DNA from: Kiritimatiellales bacterium
GTDB taxonomy: Bacteria; Verrucomicrobiota; Kiritimatiellia; Kiritimatiellales; Pontiellaceae
DNA: 11,064 nt
Reading direction: 5' to 3'
Assembly (NCBI GenBank): GCA_030625905.1
Contig: DAOUQA010000064.1
Coordinates: forward strand, 1 to 11,064
The translations under genes were made by a program, and so were the position numbers. Of this stretch, positions 1 to 6,144 are shown piece by piece. The notes below the pieces were generated by a model that was not told the DNA's origin, searched no databases, and worked only from the letters and a program-made list of their open reading frames with translations. The stretch's first letter is position 1. Each line of letters opens with the position of its first letter.

Positions 1-171
1 TGTCCCACATTCTGGCTCGCCACATGTCACACCTGCGCCATCTTGGCACATCAAAGTAGACAATGCTTCCAGCTTCGTTGCGGTTGAACGGAAGACACTA
101 AATTAGCCGCGAAAGCAACGCATGGAACACAACGCCGAAGCGGAGAGCGCTTTTTGCGAGTAGCGGGTTCT
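1..171. other. Window edge, no gene recognised
   Basis: This stretch lies downstream of the minus-strand outer-membrane protein gene and runs to the window edge. I see no convincing coding region. Bases 1-50 hold two imperfect direct copies of a TGTCxCAC...GCC motif (starting near 1 and 25). On the minus strand a short open frame begins near base 52 with ATGTGCCAAGATGG and leaves the window, but it is too short to judge. The minus-strand segment just past the stop at 172 has only a weak CGC-AAAAA-GCG stem and no clear intrinsic terminator. Confidence 0.4.
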
Positions 172-924
172 TTAGAAGGATGCGCCAAGGCTCAGCATAC
201 CGACCACATCCACGTCGTAGGTTCCTCCTTTGTCAACGTCAACAAGCACAGCGTCATCAAGCTGCGCAATGTAGGCCACGGAAGCCCCGACGCTCCAGAC
301 CCCGCCAAGCGCATAGCTGGCGGCCAGATCGAATACGCCGTCGTTGAAGCCTGCTTCGCCGGCATCGGGATCGGCATAGCCAACCAAGACTCCGGCTGAA
401 ACCTCCAGTTCTTCGGTGACTTCGAGTGCATAGCTTACGGACAAATCATAGTATGCATTGCCATTAATGCCGCCACCGACGCCGAGGAAGGCCGTTGCGC
501 CAAGCGCTATCCCTGCGACCTCATACCCGAGCCCAACATTGGCTTCCTTGTCGGCAACACTTGCCGCGGTCGGATAGGTGTATTCCGTAAACCCAACGAA
601 CAGATCCAAGCCATCGACGAAGCTCGGCAGGCTGTAGGAGGCATACCAGTCGATTTCGGAAAACTCAGAGCCCTCCAAGGCTCCACCGTAGTCATCAACA
701 TCAAAGTTACCCCATGCACCAACGGCCACTGAACCATACTCTTCCGGCAATCCCAAGCCTGAGGCTTCGATACCGGGCTGAACGACAAAACCGTCGTTGA
801 AGGTGGCCCCCCGGAAGACGTATGCGGAGGCAAAGTCCGCCGTCACCTCCACCCCTGCGGAAGACGTGCCGGCTACTGCTACGATCACTCCTGCTGCCAT
901 TGTCCTTGCCATGATGTTTTTCAT
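172..924 (-). CDS. TorF-like (TIGR02001) putative outer-membrane porin
   Basis: 250-residue predicted outer-membrane beta-barrel. Residues 1-23 form a signal peptide: MKN start, a hydrophobic run, then TSSA|G. The mature part has alternating hydrophobic and polar residues rich in Gly, Tyr and Ala, and ends in a C-terminal Phe (LSLGASF), the usual Bam recognition end. Segments recalling the TIGR02001 'TorF family putative porin' group are AYVFRG, QPGIEAS, GAWGNFDVDDYGG, EIDWYASY and FTEYTYP. The start at 924 is set by a strong AAGGAG Shine-Dalgarno (932-937 on the complement). It is the last of three co-oriented genes, 119 bp after the PII gene, and no good promoter of its own is visible, so co-transcription with amt-glnK is likely. 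The substrate is unknown. A role in passing ammonium or small nitrogen compounds is inferred from context only. The family call is fairly confident, the function is not. Confidence 0.75.
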   Translation of the reverse strand: MKNIMARTMAAGVIVAVAGTSSAGVEVTADFASAYVFRGATFNDGFVVQPGIEASGLGLPEEYGSVAVGAWGNFDVDDYGGALEGSEFSEIDWYASYSLPSFVDGLDLFVGFTEYTYPTAASVADKEANVGLGYEVAGIALGATAFLGVGGGINGNAYYDLSVSYALEVTEELEVSAGVLVGYADPDAGEAGFNDGVFDLAASYALGGVWSVGASVAYIAQLDDAVLVDVDKGGTYDVDVVGMLSLGASF

Positions 925-967
925 TCCCTTTCTCCTTTGTTGTATAATGTTTTTGTTCAGGTTACTG

Positions 968-996
968 GAGCCGGGCTCTGCTCAAAAGCCTTTGAG
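968..996 (-). repeat. Two adjacent short inverted repeats between glnK and the porin gene
   Basis: Read on the minus strand, CTCAAA-GGCT-TTTGAG (981-996) is followed two bases later by GAGCC-C-GGCTC (968-978). Both are perfect small stems. They lie between the PII stop and the porin ribosome-binding site. There is no T-tract, so they could be a processing or attenuating hairpin pair within a shared transcript rather than a terminator. Low confidence in function. Confidence 0.4.
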
Positions 997-1043
997 GATG
1001 TGTAAGGCGTTCTCACGAAACCCGACTCCCCTTTTCAATTCAT

Positions 1044-1385
1044 TTATCCAATGGCCTCATGACCCTTTTCGCCGGTTCGGATGCGGATGCATTCCGTCAG
1101 GTCCGTAATGAATATTTTTCCGTCGCCAATGTTGCCGGAACGAGCACCCTTTATGATGGCGTCGACCGTGGAATCCATAAATTCGGCATTCACGGCTATC
1201 TCTATGCGAACCTTCTTCAGAAGATTCACCTCGATGTCCGAACCACGGTATGTTTCGTGGTAGCCCTTCTGCTGTCCGCAGCCCATGGCGTTGGTTATCG
1301 ACATTTTGTGAACCTCCGCCTCAAACAACGCCTGCTTGACCGGCGTGAGCGCCTCTGGCTGTATGTATGCAATAATCAGTTTCAT
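1044..1385 (-). CDS. glnK: PII signal-transduction protein, GlnK/GlnB family
   Basis: 113-residue trimeric PII regulator that senses ATP/ADP and 2-oxoglutarate and normally plugs the Amt channel when nitrogen is plentiful. Length matches the family (about 112). Landmarks in E. coli numbering, which aligns without gaps: G35, G37, Q39, K40, E44, Y46-R47-G48, K58, the GDGKIF signature at 87-92, and R101/R103. The T-loop reads YRGSDIEV, so position 51, the Tyr uridylylated by GlnD in proteobacteria, is Ile, while Ser49 (phosphorylated in cyanobacterial PII) is present. Nucleotide and 2-oxoglutarate binding residues look intact. The start at 1385 has an AGGAG Shine-Dalgarno about 6 bases upstream. 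It lies directly downstream of amt (147-bp gap) in the same direction, the classic glnK-amtB pairing though in reversed order. Identification is certain; GlnK versus GlnB naming rests on the amt linkage. Confidence 0.95.
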   Translation of the reverse strand: MKLIIAYIQPEALTPVKQALFEAEVHKMSITNAMGCGQQKGYHETYRGSDIEVNLLKKVRIEIAVNAEFMDSTVDAIIKGARSGNIGDGKIFITDLTECIRIRTGEKGHEAIG

Positions 1386-1411
1386 AGTTAACTCCTTTTA
1401 TTGTTGTCAAA

Positions 1412-1439
1412 TTTTGATTTTAGATTTTTGATTTTAGAT
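1412..1439. repeat. Perfect 14-bp tandem duplication in the amt-glnK gap
   Basis: TTTTGATTTTAGAT occurs twice head to tail (1412-1425 and 1426-1439). It is AT-rich and lies just upstream of the glnK ribosome-binding site on the minus strand. The same gap holds a second repeat of the same period at 1498-1525. Confidence 0.8.
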
Positions 1440-1497
1440 TTACGGAACTCCATCGCCGTTGGGCTCTCTCAAGCAAAGGCTGTCGCAGACCCACAAA

Positions 1498-1525
1498 TCG
1501 GCACTCGAAAATTGGCACTCAAAAA
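1498..1525. repeat. Imperfect 14-bp tandem duplication in the amt-glnK gap
   Basis: TCGGCACTCGAAAA (1498-1511) is followed by TTGGCACTCAAAAA (1512-1525), with two differences in fourteen. The repeat lies immediately past the amt stop codon. Two independent period-14 duplications in a 147-bp gap suggest slippage-prone or element-derived spacer DNA. No regulatory role can be shown. Confidence 0.7.
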
Positions 1526-1532
1526 TACTCCT

Positions 1533-2870
1533 TTAGCTGTTGGTGAAAATCTGGAATCCACTGTAGGCCTCCATGCCGTGCTCGCCGATATCAAGCCCTT
1601 GGAGTTCTTCCTTTTCGCTTACACGGATGCCGACGGTCGCCTTCAATACACCGAAGATCAGCAGGGCGAGAGGAAAGCAAACCGCTCCGTAGGCCAAGAT
1701 ACCGATCAACTGGATCGATATCTTGAAGTCCGAGCTGAAGATCCCTACGAACAGCGTTCCAAGGATCCCGCAAACTAGGTGAACTGTGGTGGCACCAACC
1801 GGATCGTCGAGCTTCAGGCGATCAAAGCCCATGACCGACAGCACCGCGACAACCCCACAGATCAGGCCGATAAGGATCGCGGCGTTGACCGATACCACAT
1901 CCGCCCCGGCGGTGATGCCCACCAAACCAGCCAACGAGCCATTGAGGACCATGGTAAGATCCGGCTTTTTGTGGATGATCCAGGTCGTTGCCATGGAAGA
2001 CATGATTCCGGCCGCCGCCGACAATGAAGTGGTGACCAGCACATAGGATACAGCACCCGGATCGGCAGATAGCACCGAACCCCCGTTGAAACCAAACCAA
2101 CCGAGCCAGAGCAGGAAAACGCCGATGGTCACCAGCGGCATGTTGTGCCCCATGATCGCCCTAGTCTTTCCGTTCACATATTTGCCTTTGCGAGCACCCA
2201 GCAGGAGGATGCCGGCCAGCGCGCCCCAGCCGCCAACGGAGTGAACCAGCGTTGAGCCGGCAAAATCGTGGAAGCCCATTTCAGACAACCATCCGCCGCC
2301 CCAAACCCAGGAGCCGACAAACGGGTAGACCAACGCCACATAAATCGCACAGAAGATCAGAAACGGCCCTAGTTTAATGCGTTCTGCCACGGCACCGGAG
2401 ACAATCGTCGCCGCAGTGGCCGCAAACATGGCCTGGAAAAGGAAATCCGTCCAATAGGTATAGGCACCGCCGGCATAATCGATCAAGCCGGCCGCCCCTT
2501 CGGGAGCACCAACTCCCAGACCGCTCAGCCCGAGGAAGCCGGGAATCAGCCAGCTATCGCCCGGATACATCAGGTTGAAGCCGATCAACGTATAGGTCAG
2601 CAGACCGATCGACACGATGGCGGTGTTCTTGAATAGAATGTTCACCGTGTTTTTCGCGCGAGTCAGCCCTGTCTCCACCGTTGCAAAGCCCAGATGCATA
2701 ATGAACACCAGGAAAATGGAAACCATCATCCAGGTATTGTTCACGGTAAACATGGCCTCCGCCGCTGTCGGCCCCTCTCCGGCAGCTTCCTGCGCCCACG
2801 CTGGAGACGCTATTCCCAGCGCCAAAGCCACCGCAACCCGTGCAGGTATTTTTAACCACTTCATTTTCAT
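1533..2870 (-). CDS. amt: Ammonium transporter (Amt/MEP/Rh family)
   Basis: 445-residue inner-membrane ammonium channel. Residues 1-26 are a signal-like leader ending AWA|QE, as in AmtB-type proteins, followed by eleven predicted membrane helices. Pore residues by alignment to E. coli AmtB: Phe gate F149 (in FQAMFA) and F261 (WFGFNGGS), twin His H210 (DFAGSTLVH) and H364 (TTVHLVCG), D202, W190 and S265. The C-terminal tail keeps the conserved GLDIGEHGMEAY segment that couples PII binding to gating. The start is one of two overlapping in-frame ATGs (MKMK); the first sits behind GGAGAGGGTG. It is the first gene of a minus-strand cluster with glnK and a porin-like gene, with a sigma-54-type promoter about 65 bp upstream. 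It therefore probably responds to nitrogen limitation. Nothing is missing or truncated. Confidence 0.97.
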   Translation of the reverse strand: MKMKWLKIPARVAVALALGIASPAWAQEAAGEGPTAAEAMFTVNNTWMMVSIFLVFIMHLGFATVETGLTRAKNTVNILFKNTAIVSIGLLTYTLIGFNLMYPGDSWLIPGFLGLSGLGVGAPEGAAGLIDYAGGAYTYWTDFLFQAMFAATAATIVSGAVAERIKLGPFLIFCAIYVALVYPFVGSWVWGGGWLSEMGFHDFAGSTLVHSVGGWGALAGILLLGARKGKYVNGKTRAIMGHNMPLVTIGVFLLWLGWFGFNGGSVLSADPGAVSYVLVTTSLSAAAGIMSSMATTWIIHKKPDLTMVLNGSLAGLVGITAGADVVSVNAAILIGLICGVVAVLSVMGFDRLKLDDPVGATTVHLVCGILGTLFVGIFSSDFKISIQLIGILAYGAVCFPLALLIFGVLKATVGIRVSEKEELQGLDIGEHGMEAYSGFQIFTNS

Positions 2871-2901
2871 TTTTCACCCTCTCCATTATATTTCGTTTGC
2901 C

Positions 2902-2916
2902 CGAACACCACGTTCG
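2902..2916. repeat. Small inverted repeat in the amt leader
   Basis: CGAAC-ACCAC-GTTCG, two perfect 5-base arms around 5 bases, lies between the predicted transcription start and the ribosome-binding site of amt. It could fold in the mRNA leader. It is short enough to be chance. Confidence 0.3.
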
Positions 2917-2934
2917 CGACTACGGACGCCCCTT

Positions 2935-2950
2935 TGCAATAAGTGTTCCA
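2935..2950 (-). promoter_or_regulatory. Sigma-54 (RpoN) -24/-12 promoter for amt
   Basis: On the minus strand the sequence is TGGAACACTTATTGCA, against the consensus TGGCAC-N5-TTGCA. The invariant GG (-24) and GC (-12) are separated by exactly ten bases, and only one base of the conserved positions differs. The expected transcription start is near 2925, giving an untranslated leader of about 55 bases before the amt start at 2870. The placement upstream of an ammonium transporter gene matches the classical RpoN regulon. I could not identify an NtrC-type enhancer further upstream (2980-3160). Confidence 0.75.
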
Positions 2951-3154
2951 ACCCGAGCAACAACACCACTTAAAACACCGTATCTAACTGCTATTCATGT
3001 GATTATAAAATATAAACCTAATACAACACTCTTGGATAAAATAGCATCATAGAGACGTTTTTGTATGATATATGATTATTAATACATTTTTGTTTCAGTA
3101 TGGTTCCCGGCCAAAAGCACGGCTGTTTTTCCTCCCTTTCGAATAGATAGAAGT

Positions 3155-3166
3155 TAGAATACTCTT
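3155..3166 (+). promoter_or_regulatory. -10-like TAGAAT placed for a leaderless start at 3167
   Basis: TAGAAT (3155-3160) is followed by exactly six bases and then the ATG of the deacylase gene. No Shine-Dalgarno is visible in the 20 bases before the ATG. A start site seven bases after the hexamer would be the A of the ATG. No good -35 is seen at 16-18 bases upstream, so support comes mainly from the shared spacing at 4814 and 9831. Confidence 0.4.
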
Positions 3167-4786
3167 ATGGATTTTGACCTGAAAATTATTAATGGGTGGG
3201 TTTTCGATGGAAGTGGAACGGAAGCCGTGTCTTGCAATATCGGAATCAATGGTGACTCCATTGCCGTCATCGGAGACCTCGGGGGGGCAACCGCCGAAAG
3301 AACCATCGATGCGACGGGCTACATCGTCTGCCCGGGCTTCATCGACGCACACTCGCACTCCGACACCTATCTGCTGATCGAACCCTCCGCCGCTTCCAAG
3401 ATCTACCAAGGTGTCACCACCGAAATCTGCGGCAACTGCGGCGCCTCTGCCGCCCCGCTCAACGGTGACTACAAAATGCCGTCCGACTGGCTCGATAAGG
3501 ACTATTCCCGGATCGGGCAGGCAGGGATGCCTGCCCCACATGTGGAGCAGGCATCCCTGCCTGCTCATCCCCCATGGAGTACCGTGGCCGACTACCGCGA
3601 GCGCTTCGCCGAGGCGCAGCCCGCCATCAACGCCGCCCTGCTGGTTGGCCATAACACGTTGCACGCCGGCATTTGCGGCTACGAACCGCGCGCCGCCACG
3701 ACCGATGAAATGAAGCTGATGCGCAAAACCCTGGAGCAGGCCCTCGACGAAGGTGCCATCGGCCTCAGCTCCGGCCTCGTCTATCCGCCCGGCTCTGCCG
3801 TTCCGCGCGAGGAAATCATTGAACTGGCCAAAACCGTCGCCAAATACGACGGAATCTACACCACCCACATGCGCTCCGAATCAGATCGGCTGCTCGAAGC
3901 GATCGACGAAGCCATCGACATTGCCAAACGCGCCGGCGCGCGCCTGCAAGTCTCCCACCTCAAAGCAGCAGGCAAGCAAAACTGGCACAAGCTCGAAGCT
4001 GCGCTCGAGCGGTTGCGCAGCGGCGACCACGAGGGTCGCCCATACGGGGCTGACCGCTACCCCTACACCGCCGGATGCACCGACCTCGACATTGTCCTGC
4101 CCGACTGGGCATCGCACGGCGGGCGCGGAGCCGTGCTCGCCCGCCTGCGCGATCCGGAAACTCGGAAGAAGATCCGCAATGAGTTGACGGAAAGCCCGTC
4201 TGGACGCTGGGTCGATATCATGATCGGCTCAACGCAGTTCGAGCAATTCAAAGGGAAATACCTGCCTGAAGTCGCCAAGGTTCTCGGCATGGGCGAAGTC
4301 GAGACCCTGCTCCATCTCATCGATAAAGATGACCTGAAAACCGGCGGGATATTTTTTGGCATGTCGGAGGAAAACATGTGGCGGGTTTTGGCCGAGCCGT
4401 ATGTCTCGCTCGGAACCGACGCATCGCTCCGCGCCCCGTGGGGGCCGCTCAGCCACGACCATCCGCATCCACGAGCCTACGGAAGCCATAGCAAATTCCT
4501 GCGCGCCGCACTCGACGGCCAAACCGTCCCGCTCTCCGAAGCCATCCGTAAAATGACCGCCCTGCCCGCCGAGCAGTTTGGACTCAAAAATCGAGGCCTG
4601 CTCAAAAAGGGGTGTTTCGCCGATATCACTATCTTTGATCCCAACGCCATCCGCGAAAACACCACCTACGCCAACCCGCACCAGCTTTCCGGCGGCATGC
4701 GCCATGTTGTCGTCAACGGCATCCTCTCATTTGAAAACGGCCAGCACACCCCTTGCCACGGTGGCCGATTCCTTGCCCGAAACTAA
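3167..4786 (+). CDS. N-acyl-D-amino-acid deacylase (amidohydrolase family)
   Basis: 539-residue metal-dependent amidohydrolase that cleaves N-acyl-D-amino acids to the free D-amino acid and the carboxylate. Metal and catalytic residues of the D-aminoacylase group are all visible: H62/H64 in DAHSHSD, C91 in EICGNCGAS (the unusual zinc-ligand Cys), H234 in THMRSES, H264 in QVSHLK, and D418 in GTDASLRAPWGP. GLSSGLVYPPG (199-209) is also typical. The N- and C-terminal beta-sandwich parts (about 1-58 and 478-539) flank the TIM barrel. Residues 117-133 are encoded by a 48-bp palindromic element and look like an in-frame insertion between the DWLDKDYSR segment and WSTVADYRERF. No signal peptide, so cytoplasmic. 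No Shine-Dalgarno precedes the ATG. A cytoplasmic role in D-amino-acid or peptidoglycan turnover is inference; a dihydroorotase-like or N-acyl-D-Glu/D-Asp specificity cannot be told from sequence. Confidence 0.92.
   Translation: MDFDLKIINGWVFDGSGTEAVSCNIGINGDSIAVIGDLGGATAERTIDATGYIVCPGFIDAHSHSDTYLLIEPSAASKIYQGVTTEICGNCGASAAPLNGDYKMPSDWLDKDYSRIGQAGMPAPHVEQASLPAHPPWSTVADYRERFAEAQPAINAALLVGHNTLHAGICGYEPRAATTDEMKLMRKTLEQALDEGAIGLSSGLVYPPGSAVPREEIIELAKTVAKYDGIYTTHMRSESDRLLEAIDEAIDIAKRAGARLQVSHLKAAGKQNWHKLEAALERLRSGDHEGRPYGADRYPYTAGCTDLDIVLPDWASHGGRGAVLARLRDPETRKKIRNELTESPSGRWVDIMIGSTQFEQFKGKYLPEVAKVLGMGEVETLLHLIDKDDLKTGGIFFGMSEENMWRVLAEPYVSLGTDASLRAPWGPLSHDHPHPRAYGSHSKFLRAALDGQTVPLSEAIRKMTALPAEQFGLKNRGLLKKGCFADITIFDPNAIRENTTYANPHQLSGGMRHVVVNGILSFENGQHTPCHGGRFLARN
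3515..3566. repeat. Double-hairpin palindromic element inside a coding sequence
   Basis: Two GC-rich hairpins face each other. The left is GGGCAGGCA-GGGA-TGCCTGCCC (3515-3536) and the right is GAGCAGGCA-TCCC-TGCCTGCTC (3545-3566), each with 9-bp stems and a 4-base loop. They are joined by CCACATGTGG. The whole is also one long inverted repeat centred at 3540/3541: 18 perfect bases (3517-3534 against 3547-3564), one mismatch, then 5 more. All three forward reading frames through it are open. The layout resembles REP/BIME units and the coding palindromic elements of Rickettsia. The hairpin motif resembles the repeats at 10265 and 10472. Confidence 0.85.
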
Positions 4787-4791
4787 ACCGC

Positions 4792-4819
4792 TTGCCTTGC
4801 ACCGGAGTTGGACTATATT
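4792..4819 (+). promoter_or_regulatory. Sigma-70-like promoter for a leaderless Rid-family gene
   Basis: TTGCCT (4792-4797), a 16-base spacer, then TATATT (4814-4819), then six bases and the ATG at 4826. The promoter starts six bases after the deacylase stop codon. A transcription start seven bases past the -10 would coincide with the ATG. The only Shine-Dalgarno-like GGAG (4804-4807) is 18 bases from that ATG, too far for normal use. Confidence 0.5.
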
Positions 4820-4825
4820 TCGATC

Positions 4826-5926
4826 ATGCAAAAGCCCGCTTTAAACCAGACCGCCGGACTGCAAATCGTGGAATTTCCGCATGGCGGAGTGAAGGCCTAT
4901 TTCATTACGGCTCAAACAACGGAATCAACCATGCAGGAGGTGTTCGACCGCGTTGCGGCCGAAATGGCGGAATACGATGCCAGGATTTCCTTCCAATACC
5001 TATTTGGCGGGCGACAGCTCTACCCCAGGGCCGTTTCGGCCATCAAAAACCTCGATTGGCCCCTGACCCTACTCCACGGCGATGCCTGCCAAGGGGAGTG
5101 TAGCATCACCGGCACCCAGTTCATTGCCCTCTCCGGCTCAGAGCTCAATCCGGTTATGGATGGCGAGCGGCTCGTCGGGAACTGGTACGACACCAACGAT
5201 GCACGCTATTGCCTGCTCGGCGATATCCGCGCCGACGACCTTTCCCTTTCGCGCGAGGAACAGACCCTCGCCGTGTTCGAGAAAATGGAAACCCTGCTCC
5301 GGCAGGCCGACATGGAATTCACCGACATTGCCCGCACCTGGATCTACCTCAACGACCTGCTCGAGTGGTACGCCGAATTCAACGCCGTGCGTACCCGGTT
5401 CTTCGAGGAACGCGGTGTTTTTGAAAAGATGGTTCCGGCGAGTACCGGAATCGGCGCAGGTTCCGCCGCCGGGGAAGCGATGGTTTGCGCACTGCTAGCG
5501 GTAAAGCCGAAGCATGAGGGCGTAAAGGTATTCGCCGTCCCATCTCCGCTACAGTGCCCGGCACTTGACTACAAAAGCTCATTCGCCCGCGCCGTGGAGA
5601 TCGATCAGCCCGGTTCACGCCTGCTGAGTATCTCCGGCACTGCCAGCATCGAACCCGGCGGAAAAACCGCCCATGTCGGCGATTGCGAAAAGCAGATTGA
5701 ATTGACGATGGAAGTCGTACATGGAATCCTCACGTCACGCGGCATGGACTGGCAGGACACCGCCCGCGCCATTGTCTATCTAAAGGATATCAATGACGCA
5801 TTCCTGCTTGAAAAATACTGCACCGAACACCACCTGCCCGAGCTGCCCGTTGCTATCTCTCACGCGGATGTCTGCCGCCACGATCTGCTCTTTGAAATCG
5901 AGCTTGATGCCGTGAAAGCAGACTGA
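4826..5926 (+). CDS. Two-domain YjgF/Rid-superfamily protein, FkbO/Hyg5 chorismatase-like
   Basis: 366 residues from the ATG at 4826. A TTG at 4808 would add six residues but has GGAG directly abutting it, so I prefer the ATG. Two trimer-fold Rid-like halves are visible. The first (about 90-230) has RTWIYLNDLLEWYAEFNAVRTRFF and ends PASTGIGAG; the second (about 250-360) has GTASIEPGGKTAHVGD, RAIVYLKDIND and LFEIELDAV. Neither half has Arg at the place of E. coli RidA Arg105 (PARS), so imine deaminase activity is not expected. The length, the extended N-terminal part with LYPRAVSAIKNLDWP, and the VCRHDLLFEIE ending recall the chorismatase branch (FkbO, Hyg5, XanB2), which hydrolyses chorismate. 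That is a fold-level guess; no chorismate-derived pathway gene is adjacent. It follows the deacylase by 39 bp but appears to have its own promoter. Confidence 0.7.
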   Translation: MQKPALNQTAGLQIVEFPHGGVKAYFITAQTTESTMQEVFDRVAAEMAEYDARISFQYLFGGRQLYPRAVSAIKNLDWPLTLLHGDACQGECSITGTQFIALSGSELNPVMDGERLVGNWYDTNDARYCLLGDIRADDLSLSREEQTLAVFEKMETLLRQADMEFTDIARTWIYLNDLLEWYAEFNAVRTRFFEERGVFEKMVPASTGIGAGSAAGEAMVCALLAVKPKHEGVKVFAVPSPLQCPALDYKSSFARAVEIDQPGSRLLSISGTASIEPGGKTAHVGDCEKQIELTMEVVHGILTSRGMDWQDTARAIVYLKDINDAFLLEKYCTEHHLPELPVAISHADVCRHDLLFEIELDAVKAD

Positions 5927-5969
5927 CGCGATTCCACCGCCGACCCTCCCGTCACCTTACATATACCCA

Positions 5970-6009
5970 AATAACTACATTATGCGCATATGCGCATAAT
6001 GTAGTTATT
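5970..6009. repeat. Perfect 40-bp palindrome in the gap before the symporter gene
   Basis: The 20-base arm AATAACTACATTATGCGCAT (5970-5989) is followed at once by its exact reverse complement (5990-6009), with no spacer. The core is two tandem self-complementary octamers, ATGCGCAT-ATGCGCAT. It lies 44 bp after the Rid-family stop and 33 bp before the symporter -35 box. There is no T-tract on either side, so a standard intrinsic terminator is not supported. Candidates are a regulator operator upstream of the symporter promoter, a transcription-end structure, or a relic of an inserted palindromic element. Confidence 0.9.
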
Positions 6010-6018
6010 AGACACGGC

Positions 6019-6032
6019 GGAACACTAGTTCC
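6019..6032. promoter_or_regulatory. Inverted repeat GGAAC-ACTA-GTTCC, possible operator
   Basis: Perfect 5-base arms around four bases, ending ten bases before the -35 box of the symporter promoter. The position would suit an activator or repressor site, but the repeat is short and no regulator gene lies nearby. Confidence 0.3.
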
Positions 6033-6041
6033 AACGATTTG

Positions 6042-6070
6042 TTGCCCCCCGAAAAAAACTTTCCTATAAG
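6042..6070 (+). promoter_or_regulatory. Sigma-70-like promoter for the sodium/sugar symporter
   Basis: TTGCCC (6042-6047), a 17-base spacer containing a run of seven A, then TATAAG (6065-6070). The expected start is near 6077, leaving a leader of about 68 bases before the ATG at 6145. The leader ends in a strong AGGAGG ribosome-binding site (6132-6137). Confidence 0.6.
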
Positions 6071-6144
6071 TTGGTGAACTGCTTAGATGCGCAGCCAATC
6101 AAGCAAACGGTGAGAGCAAGGTTTGCATAATCAGGAGGAACCCA

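Noticed and set aside
1476..1493. Possible second sigma-54 site upstream of glnK (minus strand)
   Set aside because: GG-N10-GC spacing exists, but the flanks (TGGGTC...CAGCC) match the consensus poorly, unlike the site before amt.
3100..3135. Terminator-like GGCC...GGCTGTTTTT upstream of the deacylase
   Set aside because: The stem is only three to four pairs long, and no gene ends nearby on the plus strand.
3095..3868. 257-codon open frame antisense to the deacylase
   Set aside because: Low-complexity Gly/Val/Asp composition typical of an antisense shadow; the sense gene has a full set of catalytic motifs.
4808..4825. TTG 4808 as the start of the Rid-family gene
   Set aside because: The only Shine-Dalgarno-like GGAG abuts the TTG with no spacing, while the ATG at 4826 is correctly placed after a -10 hexamer.
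5970..6009. 40-bp palindrome as an ordinary rho-independent terminator
   Set aside because: No T-tract on either strand after the stem, and the stem is AT-rich outside its core. Kept as an unexplained palindrome.
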